Origin: Roseovarius sp.
Lineage (GTDB): Bacteria > Pseudomonadota > Alphaproteobacteria > Rhodobacterales > Rhodobacteraceae
NCBI RefSeq assembly: GCF_018066915.1
Contig: NZ_JAGPVV010000019.1
Location: forward strand, 1-34,307
DNA length: 34,307 bases
Direction: 5' to 3'
Under the pieces are notes generated by a model. That model was not told the DNA's origin. It ran no database searches and saw nothing but the letters and a program-made list of their open reading frames with translations. Each line of letters starts with the position of its first letter. Position 1 is the stretch's first letter. The translations under genes and the position numbers were made by a program. Of the stretch, positions 9,089-18,858 are shown in pieces.

Positions 9089-10094
9089 TGTCGAGTGGTT
9101 CAACGCGCTCTTTGACGATCAGGGCCACCCCCATGACAACGGCGCATGGTCCGCGCGCTACAATGTGACACGCGCCGACCAGCTTGCGGCGCTCGGGATC
9201 GTGTTCACCGCTTTGGATGCCGATGTGGTGTTGGTGGTCGAGGCCCCCGACGACAATGGTCGCCGCAGCACAGTCAAGGCGTTGGAAAATTTTGCAAAAA
9301 TCATGCAGCTTCGGGCGCGGCGGGCCCTGATCGGCTTTGCCAATGACACGCAACAGGAACTGGCGCTGCTCTATGATCCGGACGCGCTGAGCGCGCGGCA
9401 TGATCCGCAGGGCGCGACCACGGGGGCCGGGGACGGGACGCCGCGCTTTGACGGTGTGTTCCGGATCGATCTTGATATCGACGACCGCGCGGATCGGGTC
9501 ACGTTTTCTAAGCCGCCGCTCGAGGTGGAGTTGACCACCACCGCCGGTCGGGTGCTGCGTCTGATCGGCGCGCATCTCAAATCCAAGGCGCCGCATGGTG
9601 CTGTGGGCCGCGACGAGGCCATCCGCATCGGGATCACCAACCGGCGCAAGCAACTGGCGCAAGCCGTCTGGCTGCGGCAACGGATCGAGACGCATCTGGC
9701 GGCGGCGGACCCTCTGATCGTGTTGGGGGATCTGAACGATGGTCCGGGGCTTGACGAATACGAGCATCTTTTCGGGCGCTCTTCGGTCGAAATCATCATG
9801 GGCGAGGGGCAAGAGGCGGCGCAGACACTCTATGATCCGCATGCCCGCGGGGTGCTCTTGCGGCGGTTCGGGGCGGTGCATACTTCGGCGCGCTTCTACC
9901 TGCGTGATCAGCGGCGCTACATGCAGGCGCTGCTCGACTATATCCTGATTTCGCCCGATCTCATGGCGCGGCGTCCCATCTGGCGGATATGGCACCCGTT
10001 CGACGATCCGGTCTGCTTTGACAACCGCGATCTGCGTGAGGCGCTGCTGACCGCGTCGGATCATTTTCCGGTCAGTCTGGATCTCGAACTCTGA
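9069..10094 (+). CDS. Endonuclease/exonuclease/phosphatase family protein
   Basis: MRIATYNVEWFNALFDD...VVLVVEAPD...LIGAHLKSKAPHG...PLIVLGDLNDGPGLDEYE...LDYILISPDL...TASDHFPVSLDL: EEP motifs; start ATG 9069 overlaps previous CDS by 20 bp. Confidence 0.9.
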   Translation: MRIATYNVEWFNALFDDQGHPHDNGAWSARYNVTRADQLAALGIVFTALDADVVLVVEAPDDNGRRSTVKALENFAKIMQLRARRALIGFANDTQQELALLYDPDALSARHDPQGATTGAGDGTPRFDGVFRIDLDIDDRADRVTFSKPPLEVELTTTAGRVLRLIGAHLKSKAPHGAVGRDEAIRIGITNRRKQLAQAVWLRQRIETHLAAADPLIVLGDLNDGPGLDEYEHLFGRSSVEIIMGEGQEAAQTLYDPHARGVLLRRFGAVHTSARFYLRDQRRYMQALLDYILISPDLMARRPIWRIWHPFDDPVCFDNRDLREALLTASDHFPVSLDLEL

Positions 10095-10122
10095 TCTTAA
10101 AATCGTCACTTGGAGCGCTTAT

Positions 10123-10512
10123 ATGATCTGCATGACCCCGATGACCCTGATCCGAACCGTTTGTGTGCTGACCGTGCTGGGCGCGGCCCCCCTTGCTGCG
10201 CAGGACGCGACTGAGGATGAGGGACGATCCCTGATGGAAGAGGGCGCGCGGCTCTTTTTCGAGGGGATACAGCGCGAGATGGGACCGGCTCTTGAGGGGT
10301 TGCGCGACCGCGCCCAAGAGATGGAGCCCGCGCTGCGCCAGTTTGTCGAGGAAATGGGCCCGGCGCTGCGTGATCTGATGGGTGAGATTGGCGATCTCAG
10401 CGCCTTTCACGCGCCCGAAGTGCTGCCGAATGGCGACATCCTCCTGCGTCGCAAGACGCCGCAAGAAATGCAGGATGTGTCACCACTGCCAGAGGGCGAA
10501 ATCGAACTCTGA
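10123..10512 (+). CDS. Small secreted/periplasmic protein of unknown function with EMGPAL repeats
   Basis: Signal peptide (VCVLTVLGAAPLAAQ) then amphipathic repeats REMGPALEGL / QEMEPALRQF / EEMGPALRDL; start may be 10132. Confidence 0.75.
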   Translation: MICMTPMTLIRTVCVLTVLGAAPLAAQDATEDEGRSLMEEGARLFFEGIQREMGPALEGLRDRAQEMEPALRQFVEEMGPALRDLMGEIGDLSAFHAPEVLPNGDILLRRKTPQEMQDVSPLPEGEIEL

Positions 10513-10526
10513 CTGATACGGCGCGC

Positions 10527-12071
10527 TTATCTTGGCGTCTTGATCACGATCCGCGCCGAGAGGGCTGTGGCAAGGGAGGCAAAGCGCGCTTGTGCCACTT
10601 CGCCAAAGAGCGGGGCTGCCTCTGCTGACAGGCGCAATTCCAGCACCTTCTTTTGCGGGAACCACCGCAATTCCCCCAAATGCGCGTTGCGCTTGAGCCA
10701 GAGCATCGCGGCAAAGCGCATGGCCTTGCCCAGAACCTCGGCTTCGTGGCGGTCCTTGTCGGTCAGCAACCCATCCAGATCGGCAAATCGGCTGCCCTCA
10801 CGTTTGTTCGAATAGCGGTGCAGCAGGGCGAGGCCCAGATAGACCCGCTCCGAATGTTTGAGCCCGCCCAGATTGGCGCGGGTGGCGTTGTCGAAACAGA
10901 CCTCGGCCCGGTAATCGGGATGGGCGCGCCAACTCACATCGTGCAAGAGACAGGCAGCCCGGATCAGGCGGCGGCGCTCGGGCTTGGCGGATTTGAAGAG
11001 CGGCAGGATGAAGTGATAGATTACCTTGCCAAAACCCGGCAGGCGCGCGTCCTTTTGCTCGGCAAAGCGGCAGGCCTCGATCAGCGGATCGCGGTCGCGC
11101 AGCATCTGCGGCATCTGCTCATAGAGCAGTCCCTCGCGGATACCATAGCTCGACACGGCGATGTCGCGCGGCTTGAAGGTTTTGATCAACTCGCCCAGAA
11201 CCTCGATCGCCTGCGGCACAAGCTCGATCCGTGCCATCGAGACACCGGATTGCGCGCGCAGCGTTTCGGCATCCGTCTTTTCGATGTACTTGATGGTCGC
11301 CCGCACATCGGCGGGGGTCATGCGGTATTCATGCAGCACATGCAGCGGGTATTTGCGCCGCACCATGTCGATCCGGGCGATGGCCCGCCACGACCCGCCC
11401 ACTAGGAAGAGGCGGTTCTTCTGCTCGCCCAATTCGTCGCGCATGGCGTTCAGGGTCTGGCGGATATAGGCGCGGCGCTCCTTCTTGCCGCCCTTCATGT
11501 CGCGCAGTTTGAGCGGGCCAAGCTGGGAGGAAACCCGCGCCCCCACCTTGCCACCGTTGATCTCGGCCAGTTCCATGGACGAGCCGCCGATGTCGCACAC
11601 AAGGCCGTAAGAGCCGGGCCATCCCAAGAGCACGCCTTGCGCCGACAACCGTGCCTCTTCGCGGCCGTCGATCACCCAGAGTTTGAGCCCTGTTTCCCGC
11701 TCGACCTCGGCGCGGAATTCCTCGCCGTCGCTGGCCTCGCGCACGGCGGCGGTGGCGACGATGACCAGCGGGCCGGTATCCATACCCTCGGCCAGCATCT
11801 TGAACCGCTTGAGCGCCTCGAGCGCGCGCTTGCGCCCAGTTGGGTTCAGCCGACCACTTTCGGACATGCCTGCCCCAAGGGCGCACATGATCTTTTCGTT
11901 GTAGAAATACGCGGGGCTTCGCGCTGCACCGTCGAACACCACAAGGCGCACCGAGTTGGAGCCCACATCGACCACCCCCACGCGGCTGAGCGCGCGCGCA
12001 GAGGGGCTATCGAAAAGAGGGCGACCAAAGGGGCCGCCGTCGGGTTCTGTTGGATCGTTGGTGCCGTCCAT
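10527..12071 (-). CDS. ppx: Ppx/GppA family exopolyphosphatase
   Basis: VGVVDVGSNSVRLVVFDG, VATAAVREASDGEEF, GLVCDIGGSSMELAEI; start set at MDGTNDP. Confidence 0.92.
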   Translation of the reverse strand: MDGTNDPTEPDGGPFGRPLFDSPSARALSRVGVVDVGSNSVRLVVFDGAARSPAYFYNEKIMCALGAGMSESGRLNPTGRKRALEALKRFKMLAEGMDTGPLVIVATAAVREASDGEEFRAEVERETGLKLWVIDGREEARLSAQGVLLGWPGSYGLVCDIGGSSMELAEINGGKVGARVSSQLGPLKLRDMKGGKKERRAYIRQTLNAMRDELGEQKNRLFLVGGSWRAIARIDMVRRKYPLHVLHEYRMTPADVRATIKYIEKTDAETLRAQSGVSMARIELVPQAIEVLGELIKTFKPRDIAVSSYGIREGLLYEQMPQMLRDRDPLIEACRFAEQKDARLPGFGKVIYHFILPLFKSAKPERRRLIRAACLLHDVSWRAHPDYRAEVCFDNATRANLGGLKHSERVYLGLALLHRYSNKREGSRFADLDGLLTDKDRHEAEVLGKAMRFAAMLWLKRNAHLGELRWFPQKKVLELRLSAEAAPLFGEVAQARFASLATALSARIVIKTPR

Positions 12072-12121
12072 ATCCGTCCCAGTCTTTCGCGCCCCCTCTA
12101 TGCGACACGGGCGCGCGTGGG

Positions 12122-14296
12122 TCAATCCTCGGTATGGGTCAGTTTGGGCACATCCGACGCCCCGGCAGAGCCCCGTCCCGAGAGCGATGGGTTTTCCATG
12201 AAGAAGCGGTGACAGCTAAAGGCAAAGGCCCCTTCCACGGCAGGCGGGCGGGTAAAGCTGCCATCGGGGGCCATGACCCAGCTTTGCGCCACATCGGCCA
12301 TGTTGGCTGCCATGACCTGACTGACAATCTGCGCCTTGACGGTCGGATTCTCGATCTCGACAAGCGTTTCGACCCTGCGATTGAGGTTGCGCCCCATCCA
12401 GTCGGCAGAGGAAATGAACACCCGCGCCTTCTTGGACGGAAGGCCAGAGCCATTGCCGAAACAGACGATGCGGGAATGTTCAAGAAACCTGCCAATGATG
12501 GATTTCACGCGGATATTGCTCGACAATCCCTTGATGCCCGGTCGCAATCCGCAGATGCCGCGCACCACGAGGTCAATCTTGACGCCTGCCTCGGACGCGG
12601 CATAGAGCGCGTCGATGATATCGGGCTCAATCAGCGAATTCATCTTGGCCCAGATTGCCGCCGGTTTGCCCGCGCGCGCGTGCTCGGCCTCGCGCTCGAT
12701 CAACTCGAGCAGGCGCGGCTTGAGCGATTTGGGCGAAATCGCGAGGTTTTCCAGCCCCTCGGGCTCGGCATAGCCCGACAGGTAATTGAACACCTTGGTC
12801 GCGTCCCGCCCCAGTTTGGTATCGCAGGTGAAAAAGCTGAGATCCGTGTAGATGCGCGCGGTGATGGGGTGATAATTGCCGGTGCCGTAATGGGTATATG
12901 TCACCAGATTTTCGCCCTCGCGGCGCACCACTGTGGAAATCTTGGCATGGGTCTTGAGGTCGATGAAGCCATAGACCACATGCGCCCCCGCCCGTTCCAG
13001 CCGCCGTGATTGTCGGATATTCGCGGCCTCGTCGAATCGTGCCTTGAGTTCCACAAGGGCGGTGACGGATTTGCCATCCTCCGCCGCCTCGCACAGCGCC
13101 TCGACGATGGGAGAGTTGCGTGAGGTGCGATAGAGCGTCTGCTTGATCGCCACCACATCGGGATCATGCGCCGCCTGTGTCAGGAAGCGCACCACCATGT
13201 CAAAGGTCTCGTAGGGGTGATGCAGCAGCATGTCCTTTTGCCGGATCGCGGCAAACATGTCGCCGCCATGATCCTGCACCCGCTCCGGCACGCGCGGGGT
13301 AAAGGGCGGCCACAAGAGATCGGGGCGGGCGTCCAGCACCAATTCCTTGAGATCGGCCAGACCGATCATGCCTTCGACCTCGACCACCTCTTCGGGTATG
13401 ACGTGCAATTCCTGCATGATGACACGGCGCAGATCCTCGGGCGCGTTGGCCGAAATCTTCATGCGGACCACTTCGCCACGGCGGCGGCGCTTCAATGCCA
13501 CCTCGAATTCGCGCACGAGGTCTTCGGCCTCTTCCTCGACCTCGAGATCGCTGTCGCGCAGCACGCGAAAGGCACAATGGCTCTTGTAGCGATAGCCCGG
13601 AAAGAGGCTGTGCAGATGCAGCAAGAGCAGTTCTTCCAGCGGCAAGAAGCGATGGGTGCCCTCAGGGCCGGGCAGGGGGACGAAGCGCGCGATCTGCTGC
13701 GGAATGGGCAAGAGCGCCTGAAGCGGGCGCTTGTCGGCCTTGCGCTCAAGCTGAAGGGCCAGACTGTAGCCAAGGTTGGGGATGAAGGGAAACGGATGCG
13801 CAGGGTCAATCGCCAAGGGCGAGAGCACCGGAAATGTCTTGTTGAGAAAAACATCCGCCAGATAGTCCCGGTCTGCGTCCTCGATAGAACCGTGATCGAG
13901 GATCGAAATCTTCTCGGCCTCAAGCTCGCGGCGCAGGGTATTGTAGGTCTCTTGCTGAGAGGCCAGCAGTTTACGGGCATTCTCGTTGATCAGCACAAGC
14001 TGCTCTGCCGGGGATAGGCCATCCGCGGCCGGGGTCGTATTGCCCGCCTGCGCCAGTTCCCGCAGGCCCGCGACGCGCACGTTATAGAACTCATCAAGAT
14101 TGGTGGCCGAAATCGACAAGAAGCGCAGCCGTTCCAGCAGCGGCACACGGGTATTCTGGGCCTCTTCCAATACGCGCCAGTTGAAGCCAAGCCAGCTTAG
14201 CTCACGGTTATAGAACCGCCCCGGACCGGTGAGGTCCAGATCGGTCAGATCGACAGCTTCGGGCGTGGGGTGTTTGAGAAAATCTGCTTGGGTCAT
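12122..14296 (-). CDS. ppk1: Polyphosphate kinase 1 (RNA degradosome polyphosphate kinase)
   Basis: [21 protein letters not shown]...[20 protein letters not shown]...[12 protein letters not shown]...[26 protein letters not shown]; start MTQADFL at 14296. Confidence 0.95.
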   Translation of the reverse strand: MTQADFLKHPTPEAVDLTDLDLTGPGRFYNRELSWLGFNWRVLEEAQNTRVPLLERLRFLSISATNLDEFYNVRVAGLRELAQAGNTTPAADGLSPAEQLVLINENARKLLASQQETYNTLRRELEAEKISILDHGSIEDADRDYLADVFLNKTFPVLSPLAIDPAHPFPFIPNLGYSLALQLERKADKRPLQALLPIPQQIARFVPLPGPEGTHRFLPLEELLLLHLHSLFPGYRYKSHCAFRVLRDSDLEVEEEAEDLVREFEVALKRRRRGEVVRMKISANAPEDLRRVIMQELHVIPEEVVEVEGMIGLADLKELVLDARPDLLWPPFTPRVPERVQDHGGDMFAAIRQKDMLLHHPYETFDMVVRFLTQAAHDPDVVAIKQTLYRTSRNSPIVEALCEAAEDGKSVTALVELKARFDEAANIRQSRRLERAGAHVVYGFIDLKTHAKISTVVRREGENLVTYTHYGTGNYHPITARIYTDLSFFTCDTKLGRDATKVFNYLSGYAEPEGLENLAISPKSLKPRLLELIEREAEHARAGKPAAIWAKMNSLIEPDIIDALYAASEAGVKIDLVVRGICGLRPGIKGLSSNIRVKSIIGRFLEHSRIVCFGNGSGLPSKKARVFISSADWMGRNLNRRVETLVEIENPTVKAQIVSQVMAANMADVAQSWVMAPDGSFTRPPAVEGAFAFSCHRFFMENPSLSGRGSAGASDVPKLTHTED

Positions 14297-14345
14297 GGGG
14301 GGCTTATGGCGCTGACTTGTAACGGAACGGTGACGCAGCGTGGCT

Positions 14346-15023
14346 CTATTGCGCCATTTTGTCCAGCACTTGCGCGGCGAGGGCGCGGGTGATTGCGCGA
14401 CCTTCCGCAAGGGCCAGGGAATCGAGTGCGGCAACCACCTCTTGTGCCGCATCAAAGGAGCGGTCCATTCGCCGCGCGAGATAGGGAATCGTGTCCGGGC
14501 TTGGGGAAATCTGGCGGTCGGCAAAGAGCTTGGTCAGCACGGCGGCCAAAAGCGTGTCATCCGGCGCGCGGAGTTGGGTCAACAGCGTGCCCTGCATGCG
14601 GCTGTGCAGATCAGGCAGGACGAGTGGCCAGAGGTTCGGTGGGCGTTCGGCCGTGAGCAAGAGGGTGTGCCCTTCGGCCAACACGAGGTTGTGCAGGTGA
14701 AAGAGCGCCTCTTCGGCGGGACGATCCCCTGCCACCCGATCTGCATCCTCAACCGCGACCGCACCGCTTGCGAGCGTGGGGATATCGGCATGGGAGAGGC
14801 GATTGGCTGCAACGATCCGGGCACCCGAGAGGGAGGCCCAGACATGCGCCAGATGCGTCTTGCCGGCACCTTTCGGCCCCGCGAGGATCAGTTTGCGTCC
14901 GGGCCAGCCTTGCCAGCCTTCGATCATCGCCACCGCTTCTGCATTGGCGGGCGAGACAAAGAAATCCTCGCGCCCCAGTGCGGGACGCACTGGCAGATCA
15001 AAGCTGAGTTGGCGCGGCGTCAT
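14346..15023 (-). CDS. hdaA: HdaA/DnaA-like AAA+ ATPase (DnaA regulatory inactivation protein)
   Basis: [62 protein letters not shown]; Walker [10 protein letters not shown]; DnaA family without DNA-binding domain IV. Confidence 0.85.
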   Translation of the reverse strand: MTPRQLSFDLPVRPALGREDFFVSPANAEAVAMIEGWQGWPGRKLILAGPKGAGKTHLAHVWASLSGARIVAANRLSHADIPTLASGAVAVEDADRVAGDRPAEEALFHLHNLVLAEGHTLLLTAERPPNLWPLVLPDLHSRMQGTLLTQLRAPDDTLLAAVLTKLFADRQISPSPDTIPYLARRMDRSFDAAQEVVAALDSLALAEGRAITRALAAQVLDKMAQ

Positions 15024-16087
15024 TCGCGATCAATGCTTTCCAGCCCACGATAAAGGCGGCTTTCGCGGTATTGTTCAAGGGCAAAGCGGGCGATCACCCC
15101 AAGCGACGCCGCGACCGGCACGGCCACCAGCATACCGACAAACCCGAAAAGCGCGCCAAAGGCCGAGAGCGCGAAAATGAGCCAGACGGGATGCAGACCG
15201 ACCGAAGAGCCCACCAGCTTGGGCGTCAGGAAATTGCCCTCAATCACCTGTCCCGAGACAAAGACAGCGGCCACGAGACCGACACTGAGCCAATCGCCCC
15301 AGAACTGAAAGAGCGCAAGGCCAACGGCCAGCACGCCCCCGACAATCGAGCCGACATAGGGGATAAAGGTGATGAGCCCGGCAATCGCGCCCACCACGAG
15401 GCCGAATTGCAGCCCAACCAGCATGAGGGCGACCGCGTAATAGGTGCCCAAGATCAAACACACGGTGCCCATGCCGCGGATGAAACTGGCCAGCGTATTG
15501 TCGATCTGGCCTGCAAGGCTGCGGATCACGGGCGCATGGTCGCGCGGCAAAAGATTGTCGATCTCGGCGACCATATGATCCCAATCATAGAGCAGATACA
15601 CCGCCACAACGGGAACAATCACCAGCAGGATCAAGATATTGACCATGGAGGCCGCAGAGCTGAGGATCGTTTCGAGCAATTGGCCGCCACGTTCGCGAAT
15701 GGTCTCGCCCAAGGACAGCAGCGTCTTGTTCAGCGCCGAGTCAGGTTCGAAGAGCGTTGGGAAATGGGTGCTCAGAAATCCATGCAGATCGCGCGCCAGT
15801 TCCGGTGCCACGTTGAAGAGAGCCACCGCCTGATTGACAAGCGTGGGCACGATCAGCAGCACAATCACGACAAAGGCCAGAATGGCGATCAGGGTTATGA
15901 CCACGACCGATGCCGCGCGGCTCAGTCCCATACGTTCCAGCCGGTCGGCCACGGGGTCGAGGAAATAGGCAATCGCACCGCCCAGAACGAAGGGCAGGAT
16001 CACGTCGCCCAGAAACCAGAGCAACACAAAAAACACGGCCATGGCCGCGCCCCAATACTTCATCTGATCCCGGACGGGGAGCGCCAT
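15020..16087 (-). CDS. AI-2E family transporter (PerM-like permease)
   Basis: Multi-TM ...LPFVLGGAIAYFLDPVADRLERMGLSRAASVVVIT...GLITFIPYVGSIVGG...GQVIEGNFLTPKLVGSSVGLHPVWLIFAL. Confidence 0.93.
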   Translation of the reverse strand: MALPVRDQMKYWGAAMAVFFVLLWFLGDVILPFVLGGAIAYFLDPVADRLERMGLSRAASVVVITLIAILAFVVIVLLIVPTLVNQAVALFNVAPELARDLHGFLSTHFPTLFEPDSALNKTLLSLGETIRERGGQLLETILSSAASMVNILILLVIVPVVAVYLLYDWDHMVAEIDNLLPRDHAPVIRSLAGQIDNTLASFIRGMGTVCLILGTYYAVALMLVGLQFGLVVGAIAGLITFIPYVGSIVGGVLAVGLALFQFWGDWLSVGLVAAVFVSGQVIEGNFLTPKLVGSSVGLHPVWLIFALSAFGALFGFVGMLVAVPVAASLGVIARFALEQYRESRLYRGLESIDRE

Positions 16088-16251
16088 GGTTCGCCTCCTG
16101 ATACGCGCCCTATGTCATGGTTTGGGCGTTCGGTTTCAAGAGGAAAGGCGCGTGCTGCGCAAATCCTGTGCGGCGGTGTATCGCGCCCTCAGCGGGCGCG
16201 ATGATGGTTTGCGGGGTGTGTTGGCAATCCCCGACCGCGCGCGGTCTGCGT

Positions 16252-16458
16252 TCAGGCGAGAACGATATTCGACGCGGATTCACGACCATCACGGCCGGAT
16301 TCGATGTCAAACTTGACCTTTTGATTGTCGGCAAGGCCGGTGAGGCCCGCGCGCTCGACCGCGCTGATGTGGACGAACACATCCTTGCCGCCGCCATCGG
16401 GCGCGATAAAGCCATAGCCTTTGGTGGCATTGAACCATTTCACGGTGCCAGTCGCCAT
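16252..16458 (-). CDS. Cold-shock protein (CspA family)
   Basis: [41 protein letters not shown]1/RNP2 motifs. Confidence 0.97.
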   Translation of the reverse strand: MATGTVKWFNATKGYGFIAPDGGGKDVFVHISAVERAGLTGLADNQKVKFDIESGRDGRESASNIVLA

Positions 16459-16609
16459 CTTGCTGATTCCTTTTATAATTGTTGCCCGCGGGAGTGCGGC
16501 AACCCGGCAAAGTCATGCAACATCGAGTGACTGAGCCGAAAAGGACAGATGGTCGATAGTGGTAACGTCGCACGGGGAAATATGCCGGTTCCCCGTGCAA
16601 AAATCAAGA

Positions 16610-17164
16610 TTACAGAACTGTAACGACTGTGCCGATCGGCACGCGTTCGTAGAGATCCTGCACATGTTCGTTAATCATCCGGATACAGCCGTTCGAGACA
16701 GAGCGCCCGATGGACGAGGGCTGTGTCGTGCCATGAATCCGGTAATAGGTGTCGCGCCCGTTCTGAAAAAGGTAGAGCGCGCGGGACCCGAGCGGATTGT
16801 CGGCGCCGCCGGGCTGCACATAGTCATTGCCCTTGAACCGCCCATAAGTATGCGGATCGCGTTCGATCATCTCGTCGGTCGGGCGCCAGGTCGGCCATTC
16901 TTTCTTGACGGCGATGGTGGCGGTGCCGGTGAATTCCAGCCCCGCCTTGCCCACGCCCACGCCATAGCGGCGGGCGCGGCCCGGTTGGGTCACGAAATAG
17001 AGAAAATGCGCGCGCGGCAGCACGATGAGCTGACCGGGTTGATAGACCGGATCGAAAGAGACCTCCTGCGGCATGAACCGCGGATCAACCTCGAAGGCAT
17101 TGGCAAGGGATGCTGTGCCCATGGCGGCGAGGCCAGTGGCCATGAATGTGCGGCGATGGATCAT
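16610..17164 (-). CDS. L,D-transpeptidase (YkuD domain), exported
   Basis: RRTFMATGLAAMGTASLANA signal; IHGTTQPSSIGRSVSNGCIRMINEHVQDLYERV contains HGT..(S/T)xGCIRM active site. Confidence 0.93.
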   Translation of the reverse strand: MIHRRTFMATGLAAMGTASLANAFEVDPRFMPQEVSFDPVYQPGQLIVLPRAHFLYFVTQPGRARRYGVGVGKAGLEFTGTATIAVKKEWPTWRPTDEMIERDPHTYGRFKGNDYVQPGGADNPLGSRALYLFQNGRDTYYRIHGTTQPSSIGRSVSNGCIRMINEHVQDLYERVPIGTVVTVL

Positions 17165-17283
17165 CGGGAACCTCCTGAACTATGGGCTCGTTTATAGGAC
17201 GGGTCGCGGCGGTGGTAGAAATCAAAATGCGTTCACATCTCGCGTTCTGGCCGGAACTGTTGCGATCCGGTCGCGCGCGCGCC

Positions 17284-17376
17284 TCAGATCGCGGCCCAAT
17301 CGGTGAAGCGGTATGGAAAGGGGGAACGGTGGACCGGCACGTTCGAATGCAGCGGCGGGGTGTTGCGGCGTATCAT
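17284..17376 (-). CDS. Candidate 30-aa small protein
   Basis: Not in supplied ORF track. Reverse-strand ATG preceded by AGGAGGCCACT; reads MIRRNTPPLHSNVPVHRSPFPYRFTDWAAI then TGA. Confidence 0.5.
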   Translation of the reverse strand: MIRRNTPPLHSNVPVHRSPFPYRFTDWAAI

Positions 17377-17465
17377 AGTGGCCTCCTGTGCTTGTTCTCT
17401 CAAACACGTGGGGGCGGTGGGGGTCAGTGGCCAGAGGCGCTAAAGCAATCGTGAACCTCAGTGAG

Positions 17466-18689
17466 TCATTTGGGCGACAACCCCAGCCTCCGTTCGCGGC
17501 GGATGACGGCGAGGATGGTCACAATCGCCGCGAGCGCCGTCGAGAGCATCAGCCCCAGCAAGGCATAGGCCCCGCTGCCGGGGGTGAGAAGCGTGCCCGC
17601 AAGCGCCGAGAGGCCCGCGCCGATGCCAATCATAAGCGCGCCCGACAACCCGCTTGCCGTGCCTGCAAGGTCCGGGCGGATCGACAACGCGCCGGCGGTG
17701 GCATTGGGGATCACCATGCCATTGCCAAGCCCCATGAAGGTCATCAGCCCAAAGAACGTGAATGGCGTACCCAACCCCACGAGAAACAGCGTGAGATTGA
17801 GCGCAATCCCCCCCGCGTTAAAGAGCGTGCCCCAAAGCACCATGCGGTTGACGCCGATGCGCATGGAAAATCGCCCCGAGGCGAAATTGCCGAGGAAATA
17901 GCCAATCGCCGGGGCACCGAACAAGAGCCCAAGTGTCGATGGAGGCAGGCCAAAGACCCGATCCCCCACAAAGGGCGCACCGCCCAGATAGGCAAAGAAC
18001 GCACCCGAACTCAGCCCCGCCGCAAGCGCATAGCCCCAGAACCTGCGCGAGGTCAGAAGCGCGGGATAGTCGCGGAACTGCTGCATCAGGGTCCGGCCCG
18101 TGAGGGGGGCGGTCTCGCCCAGATCACGCCAGCAGACGACAAAGAGCGCGGCCCCCAGCACGAAGAGCGCCCAGAAATTCGCTTGCCAGCCAAAGGCTTC
18201 GTCCAAGAGCCCGCCAAAGGCCGGGCCGATCATCGGCACCACCGCCATGCCCATGGTCACATAGCCGATCATCGAGGCGGCCCGGTCCTGAGGAACCATG
18301 TCGCGCACGATGGCGCGCGACAGGACCATGGCGACCACAACGCTGGCCTGCACCATGCGAAACGTCAGGAAGACCGTGATATTGGGGGCAAAGATGCAGC
18401 CCAAGGTCGCCACTAGAAAGAGGCCAAGACCCCAAAGAATGACCGGCCTCCGCCCCCACCGGTCCGAGATTGGCCCCATCAGCAGTTGAAGCCCGGCATT
18501 GACCCCGAGGTAGAGGGCGACGGAAAGCTGAATCAGCCGGTATTCGGTGTTGAAATAGGCTGTCATCCCCGGCAGGCTGGGCAGGAAGATGTTCATTGCA
18601 AGCGCCGATAGGCCCGCCAGCAGGATCAGCGTCGAGATATGCGGCGGGGTGGTGCGGTCGAGATAGTTGGATGTCTGTGCGCGGGTCAT
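17466..18689 (-). CDS. Bcr/CflA-type multidrug efflux MFS transporter
   Basis: 12-TM; STLILLAGLSALAMNIFLPSLPGM...GPISDRWGRRPVILWGLGLF: MFS motif A and Bcr/CflA N-terminus. Confidence 0.9.
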   Translation of the reverse strand: MTRAQTSNYLDRTTPPHISTLILLAGLSALAMNIFLPSLPGMTAYFNTEYRLIQLSVALYLGVNAGLQLLMGPISDRWGRRPVILWGLGLFLVATLGCIFAPNITVFLTFRMVQASVVVAMVLSRAIVRDMVPQDRAASMIGYVTMGMAVVPMIGPAFGGLLDEAFGWQANFWALFVLGAALFVVCWRDLGETAPLTGRTLMQQFRDYPALLTSRRFWGYALAAGLSSGAFFAYLGGAPFVGDRVFGLPPSTLGLLFGAPAIGYFLGNFASGRFSMRIGVNRMVLWGTLFNAGGIALNLTLFLVGLGTPFTFFGLMTFMGLGNGMVIPNATAGALSIRPDLAGTASGLSGALMIGIGAGLSALAGTLLTPGSGAYALLGLMLSTALAAIVTILAVIRRERRLGLSPK

Positions 18690-18740
18690 GGGTCATGGCT
18701 AGGAGTGGCCTGAGGGGAAGTCCATCGGGCGCAGACAGGT

Positions 18741-18811
18741 TTTGCAAGTTTACAGATTTGCGAAATATACTTTGCGATGATTTGCAAATTTGCCTGATTC
18801 TGCTTTGCGCT
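18741..18811 (+). promoter_or_regulatory. Cluster of TTTGC-type half-sites upstream of pccB (PccR/ScfR operator-like)
   Basis: TTTGCAAG (18741), TTTGCGAA (18757), TTTGCGAT (18771), TTTGCAAA (18781), TTTGCCTG (18789), TTTGCGCT (18804); ends 48 bp before pccB ATG. Confidence 0.6.
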
Positions 18812-18858
18812 CTGCCTTGTAAACCCTATGCTGCGCGCAACATCGCAAGGGGAGTGCC

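Noticed and set aside
12050-13009. Plus-strand ORF opposite ppk1 (also 13166-14017, 15071-16204, 17388-18416)
   Set aside because: All lie antisense to well-identified genes and are His/Arg/Gln-rich shadow frames
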